Numbered from the stretch's first letter, positions 45,185-57,589 are shown. The stretch is 64,000 nt of DNA from Leptidea sinapis (GCF_905404315.1 NC_066287.1:12586001-12650000); one strand, 5' to 3'. Notes: a model not told the origin generated them from the letters alone. Numbers and translations: made by a program.

Positions 45185-46440
45185 AACAAAAATACAAACG
45201 ACTTCAAAAACGCTATAACAAAACAATAGATATAATGTGCACTAAAAAGTATAAAAATAATTGCGTATTTTTATACAATCTAATTAATAAATCTAATTCT
45301 AGTAACGATTATTGTTATTTTTGAAATCAGTGTACTGCCTGGTGCCGCGGCCCTGCTCTCGCCTCCTCACGTCGCGCGTGCGACACAAGCACATCTCACC
45401 TATAACTATGCATGTTACAAATCTACCTTGGCTGACACCGCCTTTTTATTTTTTGATTTTTAGTATTCACTCTGATGTACACTAACTAATCATTTGTTTA
45501 AATGTGTATAAGTTTTGCAATGCAGCCATGAACGTAAGCGCATTACAATTTGATTACAGACATTTAAAAATTGTGCCAGAGATCGCACCCTTACTGTAAG
45601 TCGTTAAGGAGTTCCATTGATCATCATATTTGACTACGACAATTACTTACTTGACCATTACGACCAGTAGGTTACTGAAATATCCGGATAGAATAAAAGG
45701 CATTTATTTTCTCAAAATTGATTCCTTTAGAATTCTTTTTGATGTCATTTCTTATACTACTAGATACTTTCGGTTCTTTGGAAACAAATGGCGCTCTGAG
45801 AGAGAAGAAGCGGCGCAAGAAACTCTCCCAACATTCTTTTTTTGCGCTCTTTTCAATAAAAATATACAATATTGTACAGTCATTTCTATCCCTTTAAAAT
45901 AACCACAATCTAGTCCCAGGCTGTCCGATCATTTAGATATTCAGCAGTGGAGTAATAGGATTTACGACAGAGCCATTTTTTTTATAAAACATTTAAATTT
46001 ATTTATAGATAATGCCTGAACAGTGGCTGGGACTTTATTATAGAAGTGTATACATTTACCCTTAAAGCTATTATGTATCTTATGAAGCTTAAAAAAGCAT
46101 AAAAAGATTCGGCCTAGTATCGTTAATTTTCTCCAAAGAATTGAAGAGTTCCGTTACTTTGTCATGGGTTCCATAATTGGAACCCAACGAAACTCTCACC
46201 AAACTAACTTTGAAGCATATCCTTTTCAATAAAAAAAGAATTATCGAAATCGGTTGGCATCATATTGAGCTATTCGTAAATTTGTCGCGCACATACAGCA
46301 AATTTAAGACTTTTATGGCTTTCTAATGAATGCCATTGTCAGATCTGGACCAAATTACAATGGGACCACACGGGAAGGATCAGCTTTCAAATAAAAAAAG
46401 TATTATCAAAATCGGTTCTGAGGTAACAACTTGTTTAGTG
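45185..46440. mobile_element. Inverted-repeat transposon copy with inserted sequence
   Basis: Starts ACGACTTCAAAAACGCTATAACAAAACAATAGATATAATGTGC (one arm of the 3.9-kb palindrome) and later has TCCGTTACTTTGTCATGGGTTCC and GATCTGGACCAAATTACAATGGGACCAC, as in the copy at 4.4-4.6 kb. Between them, about 45.6-46.1 kb is unrelated repeat-like DNA. Confidence 0.5.
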
Positions 46441-47204
46441 CTTCAATATTCAACATACTAATTGGCTGACTGTTTCTGACTTGTGAATCAAAATCAGTTA
46501 CAATAACAATAGATTCGCTTACCTATTCTATCTTGCTGTATCTATATTTATATAGATGTTCTTATCTCATACGTTTTATTTGTCTGGTACTGTTTTTTCA
46601 TTTATATGTTTATTGAAAATGTTTTATGTTTTAAATGTACGTAATTATTATACTTAGTTAATTATGAAATTATGAAAAAATTGGACTTGTTCGAGACAAA
46701 TATTTGAAGTTTTTTTATAAATAGTATTAAGTGGCTATGTGTTTAATTTACATGTAATAAATATACAAATGTTTAACGAGCTTGTGTTTTTCTTTCATGG
46801 TCCAATACTTCACCTATCCCAGGTACCTACTCGTAAGTACAGATTACTGAATTACTGAACTGAATACTGACATCTATTTGCCACGACCCTGATCTCTCTT
46901 GACGACCTTTCATATATCATAACAATATTTTCTCGAACTGTTAGCTGAAATTACTTTTATTTCAAGGTTACCCAAAAACTTTAACAGATTGTGCTGTCAA
47001 TAATCAAATCTATCTTCACTATAAGGTAAGACATGTATGTCTGAACATTTGTGTTATATTGAAGTGTTCTGCGTCACCTCTGGGATTAAATATACAATGT
47101 TATTATGTCAATTGATAGATTGTGACTCCTCTGGTGTCTTGTGTTACAAGTCAGAATGTGTACATGAATTGTTTAGTGACAAAGACACGTGCGGAACAAT
47201 ATAA
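46441..47204. other. AT-rich non-coding DNA
   Basis: No gene seen. Confidence 0.4.
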
Positions 47205-47605
47205 TCTAATATATAAAACTCTCATGTCAAAAAGTTACTTATTTTTACTATCGGAACTAAAATATTCGATACAGAAAATAATTATTTATAACTAGCGGAA
47301 CTCAACAGACCTTGTCCTGTACACACATTGTTAAATTTGAAAAATCGGTCCAGACGTTAGGAGATCACTAACATACGCAGGAGAATGATATATTATGGAC
47401 TGTATTGAGAATCTAAAAAATCATCAAAATCGGTCACGCTATTTAGGAGATAGTTCAATTGTGAATCTTAACCATCCTCGAATCCATTTGAACTCTCACA
47501 GAAAAATTCATTCAAATCGGTCCAGCCGTTTAGAAGGAGTTCACTGTCAACACACGTACAGAAGAATTATACATATATAATATGGTAAAACAACGTTTGA
47601 CGTCT
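47205..47605 (+). mobile_element. Helitron-like fragment
   Basis: Starts CTAATATATAAAACTCTCATGTC, holds ATCGGTCCAGCCGTTTAG-type blocks and ends GGTAAAACAACGTTTGACG, related to the copy at 0.63-0.83 kb. Confidence 0.5.
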
Positions 47606-48325
47606 CGGTTACTATCTTTTTATTATAAAGACCAGGTACTCATGTCGTGATGTCATAGAAATGCCGCGCATGTAAGATCATTTGAAGTTCATAGTTTTGG
47701 TTGTACGTGAAAAAGAGTTTCTAGAACTGTCCGGGAACGGCACACATCCATAGTGTGAGGACACTAGAATAGTTTGTTGCAACTTTTCATAATTAAATCA
47801 ATCATGAATTGCATAATGGTTGTTTAATAAATATTGAAAAATATTTAATTGCAGAAAGGAAACTGCCCATAACCTAAGTGGAAGAAATATGCATCATTCG
47901 GTGATGGATATAATATCATATCTTCCCTATGGGAAATTGGCTCAAAAAATCATAACAGAGTTATCCAGGCGTCACACTGATTTGACAGGTAACCCTTGGT
48001 CTGGTACGTACCTCTGTCAAAGTAGGTATAAGATTGACCGTACAGAGAGGTAACGTTAGCAGCTTGTGTAACTAATATTGTTAATCTTATGAATATACTT
48101 AAACTATTCCTAGGTTTGGCGGTTTTGATATCTAGGTGTGATTGTAGTAAGATCTGTTTCGATCGAATAATTGCTCAAATTAAAATGGCTCATTCCATTG
48201 TTAAATTTATGAAGTCGGCTGTTTGACCTCATTTGAGCTCCCGAGGTAAGTAAATACGTGTTAATATTCGTTAATGCGTTGGTTGTGCAACCATTATTTA
48301 TAATTACGTTTTGAAATAAACCCCA
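47606..48325. other. Non-coding DNA upstream of gene F
   Basis: No supported gene. An acceptor-like site at about 47860 opens only five codons before a stop. Confidence 0.35.
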
Positions 48326-48332
48326 TATAAAT
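48326..48332 (+). promoter_or_regulatory. TATA box of gene F
   Basis: TATAAAT lies 45 bases before the ATG. Confidence 0.55.
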
Positions 48333-48370
48333 GAAGTGCATTGTTTATTTTTGGTCAATACTATTACAAA

Positions 48371-49841
48371 ATGGGGCTTAAAAGTATTATAACTGCAGCG
48401 TTCGCGTTTTTAAAGGTATGTATGACACATATTTTTTTCTAATATAAATCAATTTTTAGATTTATATTATATTATATATATATATTTTTTCTGGTTCTTG
48501 TCGGAGTGAAATCAAACTTACATCATTTTACATTAAATAAAATGATTCAAACAATTTTAAACTTAAAAATATTAATGTTTTGACGAATTATACATACTTA
48601 TAACATAAAAATTTGTTGAAAAGTGCAATCTGTTGATACTATGTTCAACTCATTTATTGTATTATTATGAGTTAAACGATAACATAATATGTATGTACAA
48701 ATGTTACATACGATTTTATGCGACAAAACGTTGATATTTTGATTTAACATACTAGGCATGCAATATTGGTTTTTATAAAAACAAATACATATACACATAT
48801 AGAAACATTCCCCTGTATGGTACAATGTTGTGTTATAGTTTCAAAACGATCAGTAAAGAACTTTAGGACAGTTACGATTTGTACAAAAATGTGAAGCCTT
48901 CCTAAAATTTAACAATTTTTAATCAATGTTTCTGTCGCCCGCAAGTGACCTATGCAATGACAACTGTAGTAGCTCCACGGTGTAGCTCCGACTCACAATC
49001 CTGAGTAAATCTATTCTACTAAATAACTACTTCCACCTCCAATACTTAACCAATAGTAACAATATTTTAGAACCTTAATGGAGAGGAAATATTCTGTTTA
49101 AATTTTTCCGCTTATGTTGTCGGATATTTATACAAGGCTTCTTGTGTGTAAGTAATTCCAAAGCAGGGATCATCATGGTTGCTAAAATGTCATTGCTTGT
49201 GCAGCATTAGGCTCTTCTCCCTCTTAAAAAGAGAGCGACGGTCCTTGCATCATGGTCGTGAAAAAAGAATGAAATAGTCTTATAATAGTTTTTTTTAATT
49301 TCAGATAGTCGCGGTATCAGCTCAATGCGGATACGTAGAATACCTGAACAAGCCTACAGGTTCGCCGATAGTTCAGCCGATAAGCCAATTCGTTATTCCA
49401 GCTGTGATCAAGCCATTGCTAGCCCAGGAACGCGTTCCAGAAACACCACTAACACCAGCTCAGTCAGATTATCCATTCTACCCTCAATTAATGCCACCAA
49501 TCATCATCCAAAATGAGGACAATGACTGGCACCACCTTCTATATTTCTTGTTGTTTGCTCTCAACAATCGTAGATCTAATTACGACTCTGGCTATGGAGG
49601 TTATTCTTCCCCTCATCACATGTACGGTGGCTATCCCAATAATTATGGGTATGATGAAGGCTGCAACTTTGGTAATAATAATATCCAGTACATCCCATAC
49701 CCAGTTCCTGTACTATCATCTTCCTTCGGTGATGGTGGTTTTGGTATGGGTGATGAAGTCACTATTCTACCCTCTGCATCACTTCAGAATAACGGAAAGG
49801 ACAATGAAATTACATTATTGATACGGACCGAAAATAAATAA
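48371..49841 (+). CDS. Cluster gene F: secreted Gly/Tyr/Asn-rich protein (193 aa)
   Basis: Exons 48371-48415 (15 codons, then GTATGT) and 49305-49841 (after TTTTTAATTTCAG) join in phase 0. The signal peptide is MGLKSIITAAFAFLK plus IVAVSA; the mature start is predicted at Gln22 (QCGYVEYL). A Pro/Gln-rich segment follows. NEDNDW (85-90) precedes the hydrophobic LLYFLLFAL (93-101), the same arrangement as DNDSW before ILPILLLLL in gene E. Residues 107-135 are Gly/Tyr/Asn/Ser-rich (YDSGYGGYSSP, MYGGYPNNYGY). The Pro-Ile signature is reduced to YIPYPVPV (144-151), followed by a Gly-rich stretch and a charged end. AATAAA is at 49862. It is clearly homologous in layout but diverged in sequence. Function unknown. 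A second frame (49513-49821) is a shadow. Confidence 0.83.
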
Positions 49842-49869
49842 ACTCAACCTTGTCGATTTTTAATAAAAT

Positions 49870-50119
49870 ATTCGAACCCTTAAATTTGTTTTATTATTTG
49901 TTGTGTGAGTATAGGTACATAAAAAAATATGTTCCATGATAAACATACAGGAGTATGTTTATCCTGTAGCCTTTGTTAAGAACCTTTTTTATTTCTCAGG
50001 GATAACAAAAGAGTTCTCTAGAAACATTCTTGAAAGTAAAATGCAACACTTAATATTTAATTCTAGTGAAAACTCACATAGTTTCAAAATAGGTTTTTCT
50101 TTAGATTATTTATACGTCT
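49870..50119. other. Non-coding DNA
   Basis: Short intergenic stretch; the 108-codon frame starting at 49936 runs into an R1 repeat and is not supported. Confidence 0.35.
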
Positions 50120-50345
50120 TTAAAGACTGTGACAGCTGTGAAAACATCGAAAGAAATAGCGACGAACAGTTAACCTCACTTGTCAGCACCGCACGCACAT
50201 TAACACAAAGTGAGATACGTATTGCGAGTGTAACACGTAACTTGTCATGCACACTAAAGTAATAAGCCTGGCCTGTTTCCATGCATTGCCTAACAGCAAA
50301 AGGCTTTATCTAGACGTATACATTATCAAAGATTTTTTCTAATAA
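50120..50345 (+). repeat. R1 repeat
   Basis: GACAGCTGTGAAAACATCG, then CACGCACATTAACACAAAGTGAG, GCGAGTGTAACACGTAACTTGTCATGCACACTAAAGTAATAAGCC. It shows the empty site of the MITE at 16.8 kb. Confidence 0.65.
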
Positions 50346-51289
50346 AAATGAGTTGTCTAGTTTAATAAATTACTTATTTTAGATTTTAGTTTATATTTGC
50401 TTTTAGATCTAAGTTAGAATAATCATAATATAATTTATAATCTATATACATCACCATTTTGAATAGAAATGGATTTAAAAAAAATACTTCTAATTCTATA
50501 AATTTTCCAACTTAAGGCGACACTAAATGCCAGCGACCTTGAGCGATTTGAGTTCACGGCTTCGGGCCGTCATCTATGTAACAAATACAAATACGAAAAC
50601 AGTTTATATGCTTACAATCCTCGTTATTCATTACTAATCCGAATAAATATATTTACACAAAAAAGTACAAGCTATAAGAATAACTTTTCTGAGAGTTGTA
50701 CTAAAAAAATGCGTCATGCCATGCCAAAAAACTTGTTTAACTGCAAGGAAAAGTGGTAGTTCAAAAAGGCTCTGGAGTGTTAACTATAACCAACAGCAAG
50801 CATTAGCAACCTACAAATAATACTTAAGGATATGTGTAAAAGGATTAAGTAGTGTTCATAACTCGAAATGCTATATTTTCACCAAAAAACTTGTCTAAAA
50901 ACACCTTGACTGCGTGTTTTCTGCTTACTCTTCGCCTTTAGTCTTCATTACATATAGGTAATAGATAAAAACTTCCCGTATGATAATTGAAATTAATATT
51001 TATCAGGCTGACCTATTCACACAGAACGGGTAGGTCAAAGGATCACATAACAGCTGCTACAGTCATCTAAAGTATTGGCTAACATCTCAAACCGACTTCA
51101 AAAGAAGATGATCCTCTACTAGTGTGTATTTATTTAAATACCTACTTACAAACATGTTTTATTTATTATCATAAATACAAAACGCTTAAATATTTGTCAA
51201 ATCAAGCATTTGTATTGAGAAATAATGATTATGTAAAGTGGAATAGAATAAAAGTAAAGCGACATTAACCGAACAAATTTAAGGGCTGT
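50346..51289. other. AT-rich non-coding DNA
   Basis: No gene seen. Confidence 0.4.
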
Positions 51290-51475
51290 CACGTAGTTAT
51301 AATGAAAATGATAAAAACATACTTAAATACAAATAAACATCTTTATCTTGGAAGTTTGTTTCCATCCACATTAATCATATAAATGTTTGCACCCACCGAG
51401 GTTTTGGTCCGAGACCTCTAGCTCAGTAGGCAGGATGACAAACCAATGGGCTATACGGGTCGTCGTAATACATTC
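51290..51475 (-). repeat. S2 SINE, decayed
   Basis: GTTTGCACCCACCGAGGTTTTGGTCCGAGACCTC ... CAATGGGCTATACGGGTCGTCGT is the reverse of a tRNA-like head with a mutated B box. Confidence 0.55.
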
Positions 51476-52852
51476 TAAAGAATCATAAAGAGAAAAATTT
51501 AATGAAATAATAATATGAACTGCCTCTCAATATATTTTTGATAACGTTACTTGTATGTTACACAGGCACATAAGTGAATTTTCAAGAAACTGTGATAGTC
51601 ATAATGTTAACAACAGGAGTAACATGTAATAGACTTTGTTATACGAGATAGTAATTTTTGTTGTTTAGATAAAAAAAGCTTTACCCTTATATCCCTACTT
51701 ATAAATAGTCCCAGGTAGCCATTAGAATTTAGATTATCTACAGTTAAGTAAAGATCTATTCAAAGCCATTTTCTTTATCACCTTTTAAGTCATTTCCAGG
51801 TAACGTCTCAACTTTTTTATGGAGCACTCTAGAACTTGTAACAAACAGTTCCTTATGTTGTTACTATGAAAATCACTACATTTATCTTTGTGAACATATT
51901 TGCTTGTAAATATACTAGGAATAAACTGTCATAGTATTATTTATTTCTTTAAATAGCTCCCTTCTGCAGCCCAAAATACATACAGCATGACCATACAACC
52001 ATTTTTGTTGATTGATTTTCATGAAATTTTCTGCAACACAACAAATGCAGCTGAGCTGAATTATACCGCTTGTTGGGCAATGTACGGCCCCATTTGAGTT
52101 TGGTAATTAATCTCAAACTCTCGTAATTACTAATCATCAAATGATTCGCGTATACTTTTGTCATATTGTTTCGTAAAAAATATTGAATGCATGACAACAA
52201 CAATATCATCTTAACAAAGAAACAAGTTTGTAGTTAAGTATTTTATTGTCAGTCAGTTTACGGAATGCATGCCACGGAAGCGTCTGAGCCATAAAAAGTT
52301 GTCGCCTGACTTGATCTAGTCCTTATTTTGTTGGCACTTCATCTTTGTTGTCTGTCTTCGACCATTTATAGCTTATTAATAAATATAATGATCACAACCG
52401 AAGCGACAGGACCCTACGTCTGTTTTTATACATATTTAATATTTTCGTTTTAATCACTTGATGTATAAATTCTTCTGTTGTTTCACTAGTCGTGTTCTGG
52501 TTTTATGAACAGCTCAGTTCGAAATCAGTATGTATTTAATTACAACCCTTTACATTTCGGCCGTTACATACGTTTATTACTCTATTTGGTGAATGCTGTA
52601 CATTCAACTTTAATAGGATCTCAGGATCACTTAAAGCATCTTGTACGTGTTATTACATGACAGTTTTAGCGTTTAAATATTAACTTTATATTATTATCGT
52701 TCTCTTTTTATCTTAAAATTACTCGGAAGCTCTCTGTATAATATGGTCGCGAAGAGAAAATAGCGATATTTGTAATAACATCTACTTACTACGTGCATAT
52801 ATTGCACACATACCTATTTGCGAAATGATCGCGAATCGAGTTAAAGAGTACA
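51476..52852. other. AT-rich non-coding DNA upstream of gene G
   Basis: No gene seen. Confidence 0.4.
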
Positions 52853-52860
52853 TATAAAAA
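52853..52860 (+). promoter_or_regulatory. TATA box of gene G
   Basis: TATAAAAA lies 40 bases before the ATG. Confidence 0.55.
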
Positions 52861-52892
52861 GGATTTATCAATTTGATATTCATGAAATAGAA

Positions 52893-54890
52893 ATGTTTTC
52901 TATAAAAGTAGCAGTGGTATTTGCTCTACTGTTTGTGCTCAAGGTAACTTAGTACTAATCTTATATATAAAATTCTCGTGTCACAATGTTAGTTACCTTA
53001 CTCCTCTGAAACGGCTTTATTGATTTTTACCTAATTTTATATGCATATTCAGTAGGTCTGAGATTCGGCTACTATCTATTTTTCCTCCCCCTAAATGTTA
53101 AGCGTAGTTTACCCCATATATTTTTTTTTAATTTTTGGACATTTTTTTTTTATTTAATTATAATTGGCGGAATTAACACTAAAGAAAACTTAAATCATTT
53201 GTATAATTATGGATTTCCGCAAAATAACGCCTACTTCAATAATTTTTCAATACATCCTGTTGAAAATTTAATTATGACAGGTTTAGCAAGTACTATATGT
53301 GATTTATTTAGTAGACAACCAGTAGTTTAACAAGAATGCTAAATATATGAATGTTGACAAATATAGTTAAATGAACAACAAATTAAGATATCTCATCATA
53401 CACAATCTTTACTTTGTTGCCACATAGAACACAACAAGATAAAATAAAACAAAAATTACAAAATCATAATAGCCATAACAATAGAAACAGAAATTATTTT
53501 TGTACAAAAATAAATGAAAATGTCACCACATTATTAACAATAAAAATTTAGGAATTTGAAAAGAAAAGAAAAGAACATAAAACATTAATCGTTGGGTACC
53601 TAACAATCTCGTAGCATTTTATTTAAAGGCAGATAACGAATCATTAAAAATAACTACCGCAAATGGAGTCGTAAAGTCTTGAAAGATATATGTTATGTGA
53701 TTATAATATTATAGTATGGTACCAAAATTTACGATCCATGCGTCACTCGAATGGTTGGTTAAGGTGGCAAGAGCGCTCGGACGGAAGCATCATTCATAAA
53801 TTTTGGTTACAAATTTAATTTGTATATTAAAGTATAATAATAATAAAATTTATTGAATAAGGCGTTACTTTGCGGAAATCCATAACTATACAAATTATTT
53901 AAGTTTTCTTTAGTGTTAATTCCGCCAATATTTGTCTTTAAAACAATTCGACACGTGTTTCGCCTCTACACGAGGCATCCTCAGGACGTGTTGTCTCGCC
54001 AAAATCTGGCACGAGACTATATATAATAATAATAATTCTTTTATTTCAGGCCAATTACGTCCCATAGTTAACATTAATTCTTTATTCTAATTAAAAGTAA
54101 ACTTAAAAACTAGAAAACCATCACTGGATAAGGGTGTGGTGTCCAAAATATAAAGATATAAAAAGACGTGTGGCACTCGGGGACTGCCGCGGTAAAGCTA
54201 TTGCATAGCATTTTTTATCAACTTATGCAATTATAATTATTTTTTTTTTTTTGATAAAATTAATTTAAATAAAAGCAAACGGGAAGTGAGTAAAATTTTA
54301 CTTGCAAGATTTGATTACAGACAGACAACGGGACAGGTGAAACTAAATAAAAATGCTTTTCATAATAATAAAAATAAAAAAAACGTGATAAAAAATAATG
54401 ATGATAATGAAATTTAAAAAAATCAAGACGCATGCACAAAAAGCATGCGTGAAAACCGCTGTTGGACGGCAACTGTAAGGACCGTGGCGAAATATCTATA
54501 TAGATCTAGTAAGTAAGTGTTAGGTTATTTTCGTTACGGAATATCTGGATCCGGTCTCCACGCTCAAGGCCCGCGATAGAAGCTATAAGCAATAGCTTAA
54601 AAATTGATAATATTAATTACAACTCCAATTGATTTTTTGTTATTCTCCATGTGAACAGATACCCAGACAGTATAGTTTAATGTATTTGTGTTTTAGGTAG
54701 CCTACGTTCAACTTGGAGCGTGCGGGTCATACGGTCCCGGCTACGGATGTCCGGTCGTCTGTCAGAAAAATGACAAAAGATACGGCATCCTGCCGATACT
54801 CCTATGATGGCAGGTGGTCAGTTTGGAGGTGCTGGTCCACCCCCCATGCCAGTTCACATACCTTATGGAGTTGGCATGATACTTGTGTAA
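52893..54890 (+). pseudogene. Cluster gene G: secreted-protein gene with a one-base frameshift
   Basis: Exons 52893-52943 (17 codons, then GTAACT) and 54697 onward (after TTTGTGTTTTAG) join in phase 0. MFSIKVAVVFALLFVLK plus VAYV is a signal peptide, with Gln22 at the expected mature start. CGSYGPGYGCPVVC follows, then KRYGILPILL, where a TGA at 54805 stops the frame after 53 residues. In another frame (54804-54890) the sequence continues MMAGGQFGGAGPPPMPVHIPYG and ends at TAA. This matches the part of gene E after its hydrophobic block (DGFGGNGPPPMN, then the Pro-Ile run). Loss of one base within the Leu codons explains the break. It could be a fixed pseudogene, an individual allele or an assembly error. 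If read as is, a 53-residue Cys-containing peptide would be secreted. Confidence 0.72.
53166..53926. mobile_element. Fold-back element in intron of G
   Basis: GGCGGAATTAACACTAAAGAAAACTTAAAT (from 53166) and ATTTAAGTTTTCTTTAGTGTTAATTCCGCC (to 53926) are ends of two inverted arms of about 80 bases with few mismatches. They enclose about 600 bases that include a tRNA-like SINE piece (53.73-53.80 kb). Confidence 0.7.
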
Positions 54891-55004
54891 CAGTTTTCTT
54901 CGCATTTTATTCGATCGTACAGAAATATTATGTCTCTATGTTGTCTTCTTAGATAACTTATCAATTATTAACGTATAAATTATACGTTTTGAGCCCCTTA
55001 CTGA

Positions 55005-55210
55005 TAGACCACCGATTAGAACAGGTTATTACTTTAGTGTGCGTAACAAGCTACGTGTTACACTCGCGATTTGTATGTCATTTTGTGTTGGTGTACGTGC
55101 ATTGCTCAAAATATGAGGGTAATAGTCAACCTCATCTTTTTCGACGTTCTTACAGCTGGCACAGTATATCTAAACCTATAAATGATCTATTTGGTATTTG
55201 CATGAATTAT
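55005..55210 (-). repeat. R1 repeat, minus orientation
   Basis: GGTTATTACTTTAGTGTGCGTAACAAGCTACGTGTTACACTCGCGATTTG is the reverse of the R1 core. Confidence 0.6.
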
Positions 55211-55328
55211 GTAAGTAATATTATTTAAATTATATTCGCGACTTTTTTTATATAATAAATCTTGACAACTATATTTCCACAGCAATTAATTCATTATTTT
55301 GTTATTTATGCAGAAGCATCTGTTATTA

Positions 55329-55840
55329 TCTATATATATAAAAATGAATTGCTGTTCGTTAGTCTCGCTAAAAATCGAAAACGGCTGGACCGATTTGGCT
55401 AATTTTGATCTTGAATTATTTGTGGAAGTCCAGAGAAGATTTAAATATGAAAATGCTGGGAATTAAATAAAAACTAGTATTTTGTTTTTCCTTTGTTGTG
55501 TCCGCAGTCGTTCAGAAATCAAATTGAAAGAATAGTTTAAAATGAATAACTACATAGAATTTTTATAGCTTTCTAACTTTCTCAGGAGGTAAAACATATA
55601 CTTAATTTTAGCCAACTATAGTCGGTAGATTAACTGTAGATGGAACAGAATAATATGCAAGATGGCAATCGAATATAATAATGATTGAAGTACGATACAT
55701 TGTATGTACGATTTGTTTATATTTGGTAGGTCTGAGAATCGGTCGTCATCAAATTTTTATACCCCAAATATTTTAATTATTGACTTTTTTCTTATTAGGT
55801 ACTTTATATGGCAATACAACGTTTGCTGGGTCAGCTATAG
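55329..55840 (+). mobile_element. Non-autonomous Helitron, nearly full length
   Basis: The 5' end TCTATATATATAAAAATGAATTGCTGTTCGTTAG and the block GGCTGGACCGATTTGGCTAATTTTG are followed at the 3' end by ACAACGTTTGCTGGGTCAGCTATAG, a mutated form of the usual CTAG terminus. It matches the abundant lepidopteran non-autonomous Helitron type and has no coding capacity. Confidence 0.7.
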
Positions 55841-55846
55841 GGTCTA

Positions 55847-56290
55847 ATATATAAAAGAATCGTGTCCCGGTGTTTGTCACCAAACTCCTCCGAAACGGCT
55901 GTACTTACCGACTTGTTGAAATTTTATGTGTATATCAGGTAGGTCTGAGAATCCAACCAACATCTAGTTTTCATACCGCTAAATGATAAGAGTGACCCAC
56001 CCCTAAATATTTATTTAAAGTTTTATTTTATTATGATGTCGCATTAAAAATACATAATATTATAACTTAAAATTTTCACCCGTCTATGATCAACACGTAT
56101 TCTTGAATCGTGATTTTTATATTATTCTGTTCCATTCCTCAGATCCGCAATAGGGTTGCAATATGCCAATCGAATACAATCATTATTGTAGTTCGACACA
56201 TTTTATGGACGATATATTTGGTAGGTCTGAGAATCGGTTGTCATCTTTTTTTTATACCCCAAAAATTGGCATTTCGGGACTGGCCTCTAC
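55847..56290 (+). repeat. Helitron-related repeat fragments
   Basis: CTAATATATAAAAGAATCGTGTCCCGG ... CTCCGAAACGGCTGTAC, with GGTAGGTCTGAGAATC twice (about 55940 and 56218). It recurs in part at 52.97-53.10 kb. Confidence 0.45.
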
Positions 56291-57037
56291 TAATATTATA
56301 GACTATTCATTAGCTTATGATCTTCATGCTATAGCAATGATATGAAGTATACTTAGTTCCTAAATTGTTTTATGAGAAATTTTCAAATGCTAAGGTAAGT
56401 ACATGTCGTAAATTATATAATCTATGTCGTAAAATCTCTTTATTGTTAGTTGTTGTTACAGATGTATAAACTTGTGAGATTGTGAATAGTGAAAAACTAC
56501 AAAAATATTTACATTCATTAAGTATTATCTATTAAGAACATTAATTTAGAATAAGTCAGCATAAAAGATAATCGCTGTCTGTCACTATGTATTATTACAT
56601 CTTTAAACTACGCAATGGATTTTGATGCGGTTTTTTAAAATAGATAGAGTAATTCAACAGGAAGGTTTATATGTATAATACATGCATAATATAGTAGAGA
56701 AACACTGACCATTTTAGAGGTTTCTAATGTGATGTCGTCAATAAACACATTTTTTGCCCTTCCATTGCAAAGTATCATCAAGTTTATAAAGTAGTGCAGT
56801 CTACGAAACATATTTTTGTATGTTATCGTCGATTATTGTTGCGATATTAATAGCGGAATCACTCGGAAATTTTGAAGTCTGTACTATATATATATATAAA
56901 ATGAAATTTGGATTTTTTAAAAAATATAATATTCTCAGTTAAACCTTGAGAAATGAATTATTTTAGATGTTTGCGATAGAAAAGGAGTTGATAATGCAAA
57001 AATATTGATTAAATAAATATCAGGTAAAAGCGCGAAC
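56291..57037. other. AT-rich non-coding DNA
   Basis: No gene seen. Confidence 0.4.
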
Positions 57038-57168
57038 ACCTTCCTTAAAGGCCGGCAACGCTCTTGTGATTCCTCTGGTGTTGCAAGAGAAATGGGCTGC
57101 GGTGATCACTTTACATCAGGTGACCCGTACGCTCGTTTGTCCTCCTATTCCATAAAAAAAAATCCCAT
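57038..57168 (+). repeat. L1 LINE 3'-end fragment
   Basis: TTCCTTAAAGGCCGGCAACGCTCTTGTGATTCCTCTGGTGTTGC ... CGTACGCTCGTTTGTCCTCCTATTCCATAAAA. Confidence 0.65.
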
Positions 57169-57478
57169 CATTACGTTCATCTTTAGTTGTAAGTTTGTTT
57201 CGAACATCATAGAGGTGCAAAGCATTTGTTAATCACAAATCGTCAATATTTATTATTTATTGATGAACTAAAACATTCCTTATAAGGTATAGAGTACCTA
57301 CGTCATTGAACTTAATCTAATCCTAGCAACTACAAATGCCATATTCTTATATTTACTTTAGTTGTTTCACCTAACATTTAAGTGTTGACGTTATCTATTA
57401 TCCAAAATTATGGTCACCTATAAAAGGTAACTTAACATAAAATGGAACATAGAACAATAAATTATTAATAAAATTTGG

Positions 57479-57589
57479 ATGTCTATTTTAGTTTTATCAT
57501 TGAATGTTCTTGCACAAAAAAATAACGAATGCTTTAAATATAATTATAGATATACCTACAAGGCAAATAAAGATAAGAGATTAGGTTAA
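57479..57589 (+). CDS. Possible small secreted peptide (36 codons)
   Basis: TATAAAAG at 57419-57426 is followed 60 bases before an ATG that opens MSILVLSLNVLAQKNNECF and then a basic Tyr/Lys-rich end. The start is signal-peptide-like with a Gln at its edge, as in the cluster genes. It lies between genes G and H on the same strand, but there is no splice donor after the signal, no family block, and another ATG (57442) intervenes. It may be a decayed relative or chance. Confidence 0.2.
   Translation: MSILVLSLNVLAQKNNECFKYNYRYTYKANKDKRLG

Noticed and set aside
47855..47985. Acceptor-like site followed by AAA GGA AAC TGC CCA then a stop, with 35 open codons after it
   Set aside because: Considered as a lost exon 2 between E and F. 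There is no matching first exon, no Gln and no family block.
49936..50262. 108-codon open frame after gene F
   Set aside because: No signal exon or family features, and its second half is an R1 repeat also present elsewhere.
54713..54952. 79-codon open frame over exon 2 of G
   Set aside because: It is a third frame unrelated to the family; the exon frame from the acceptor and the tail frame both match relatives instead.
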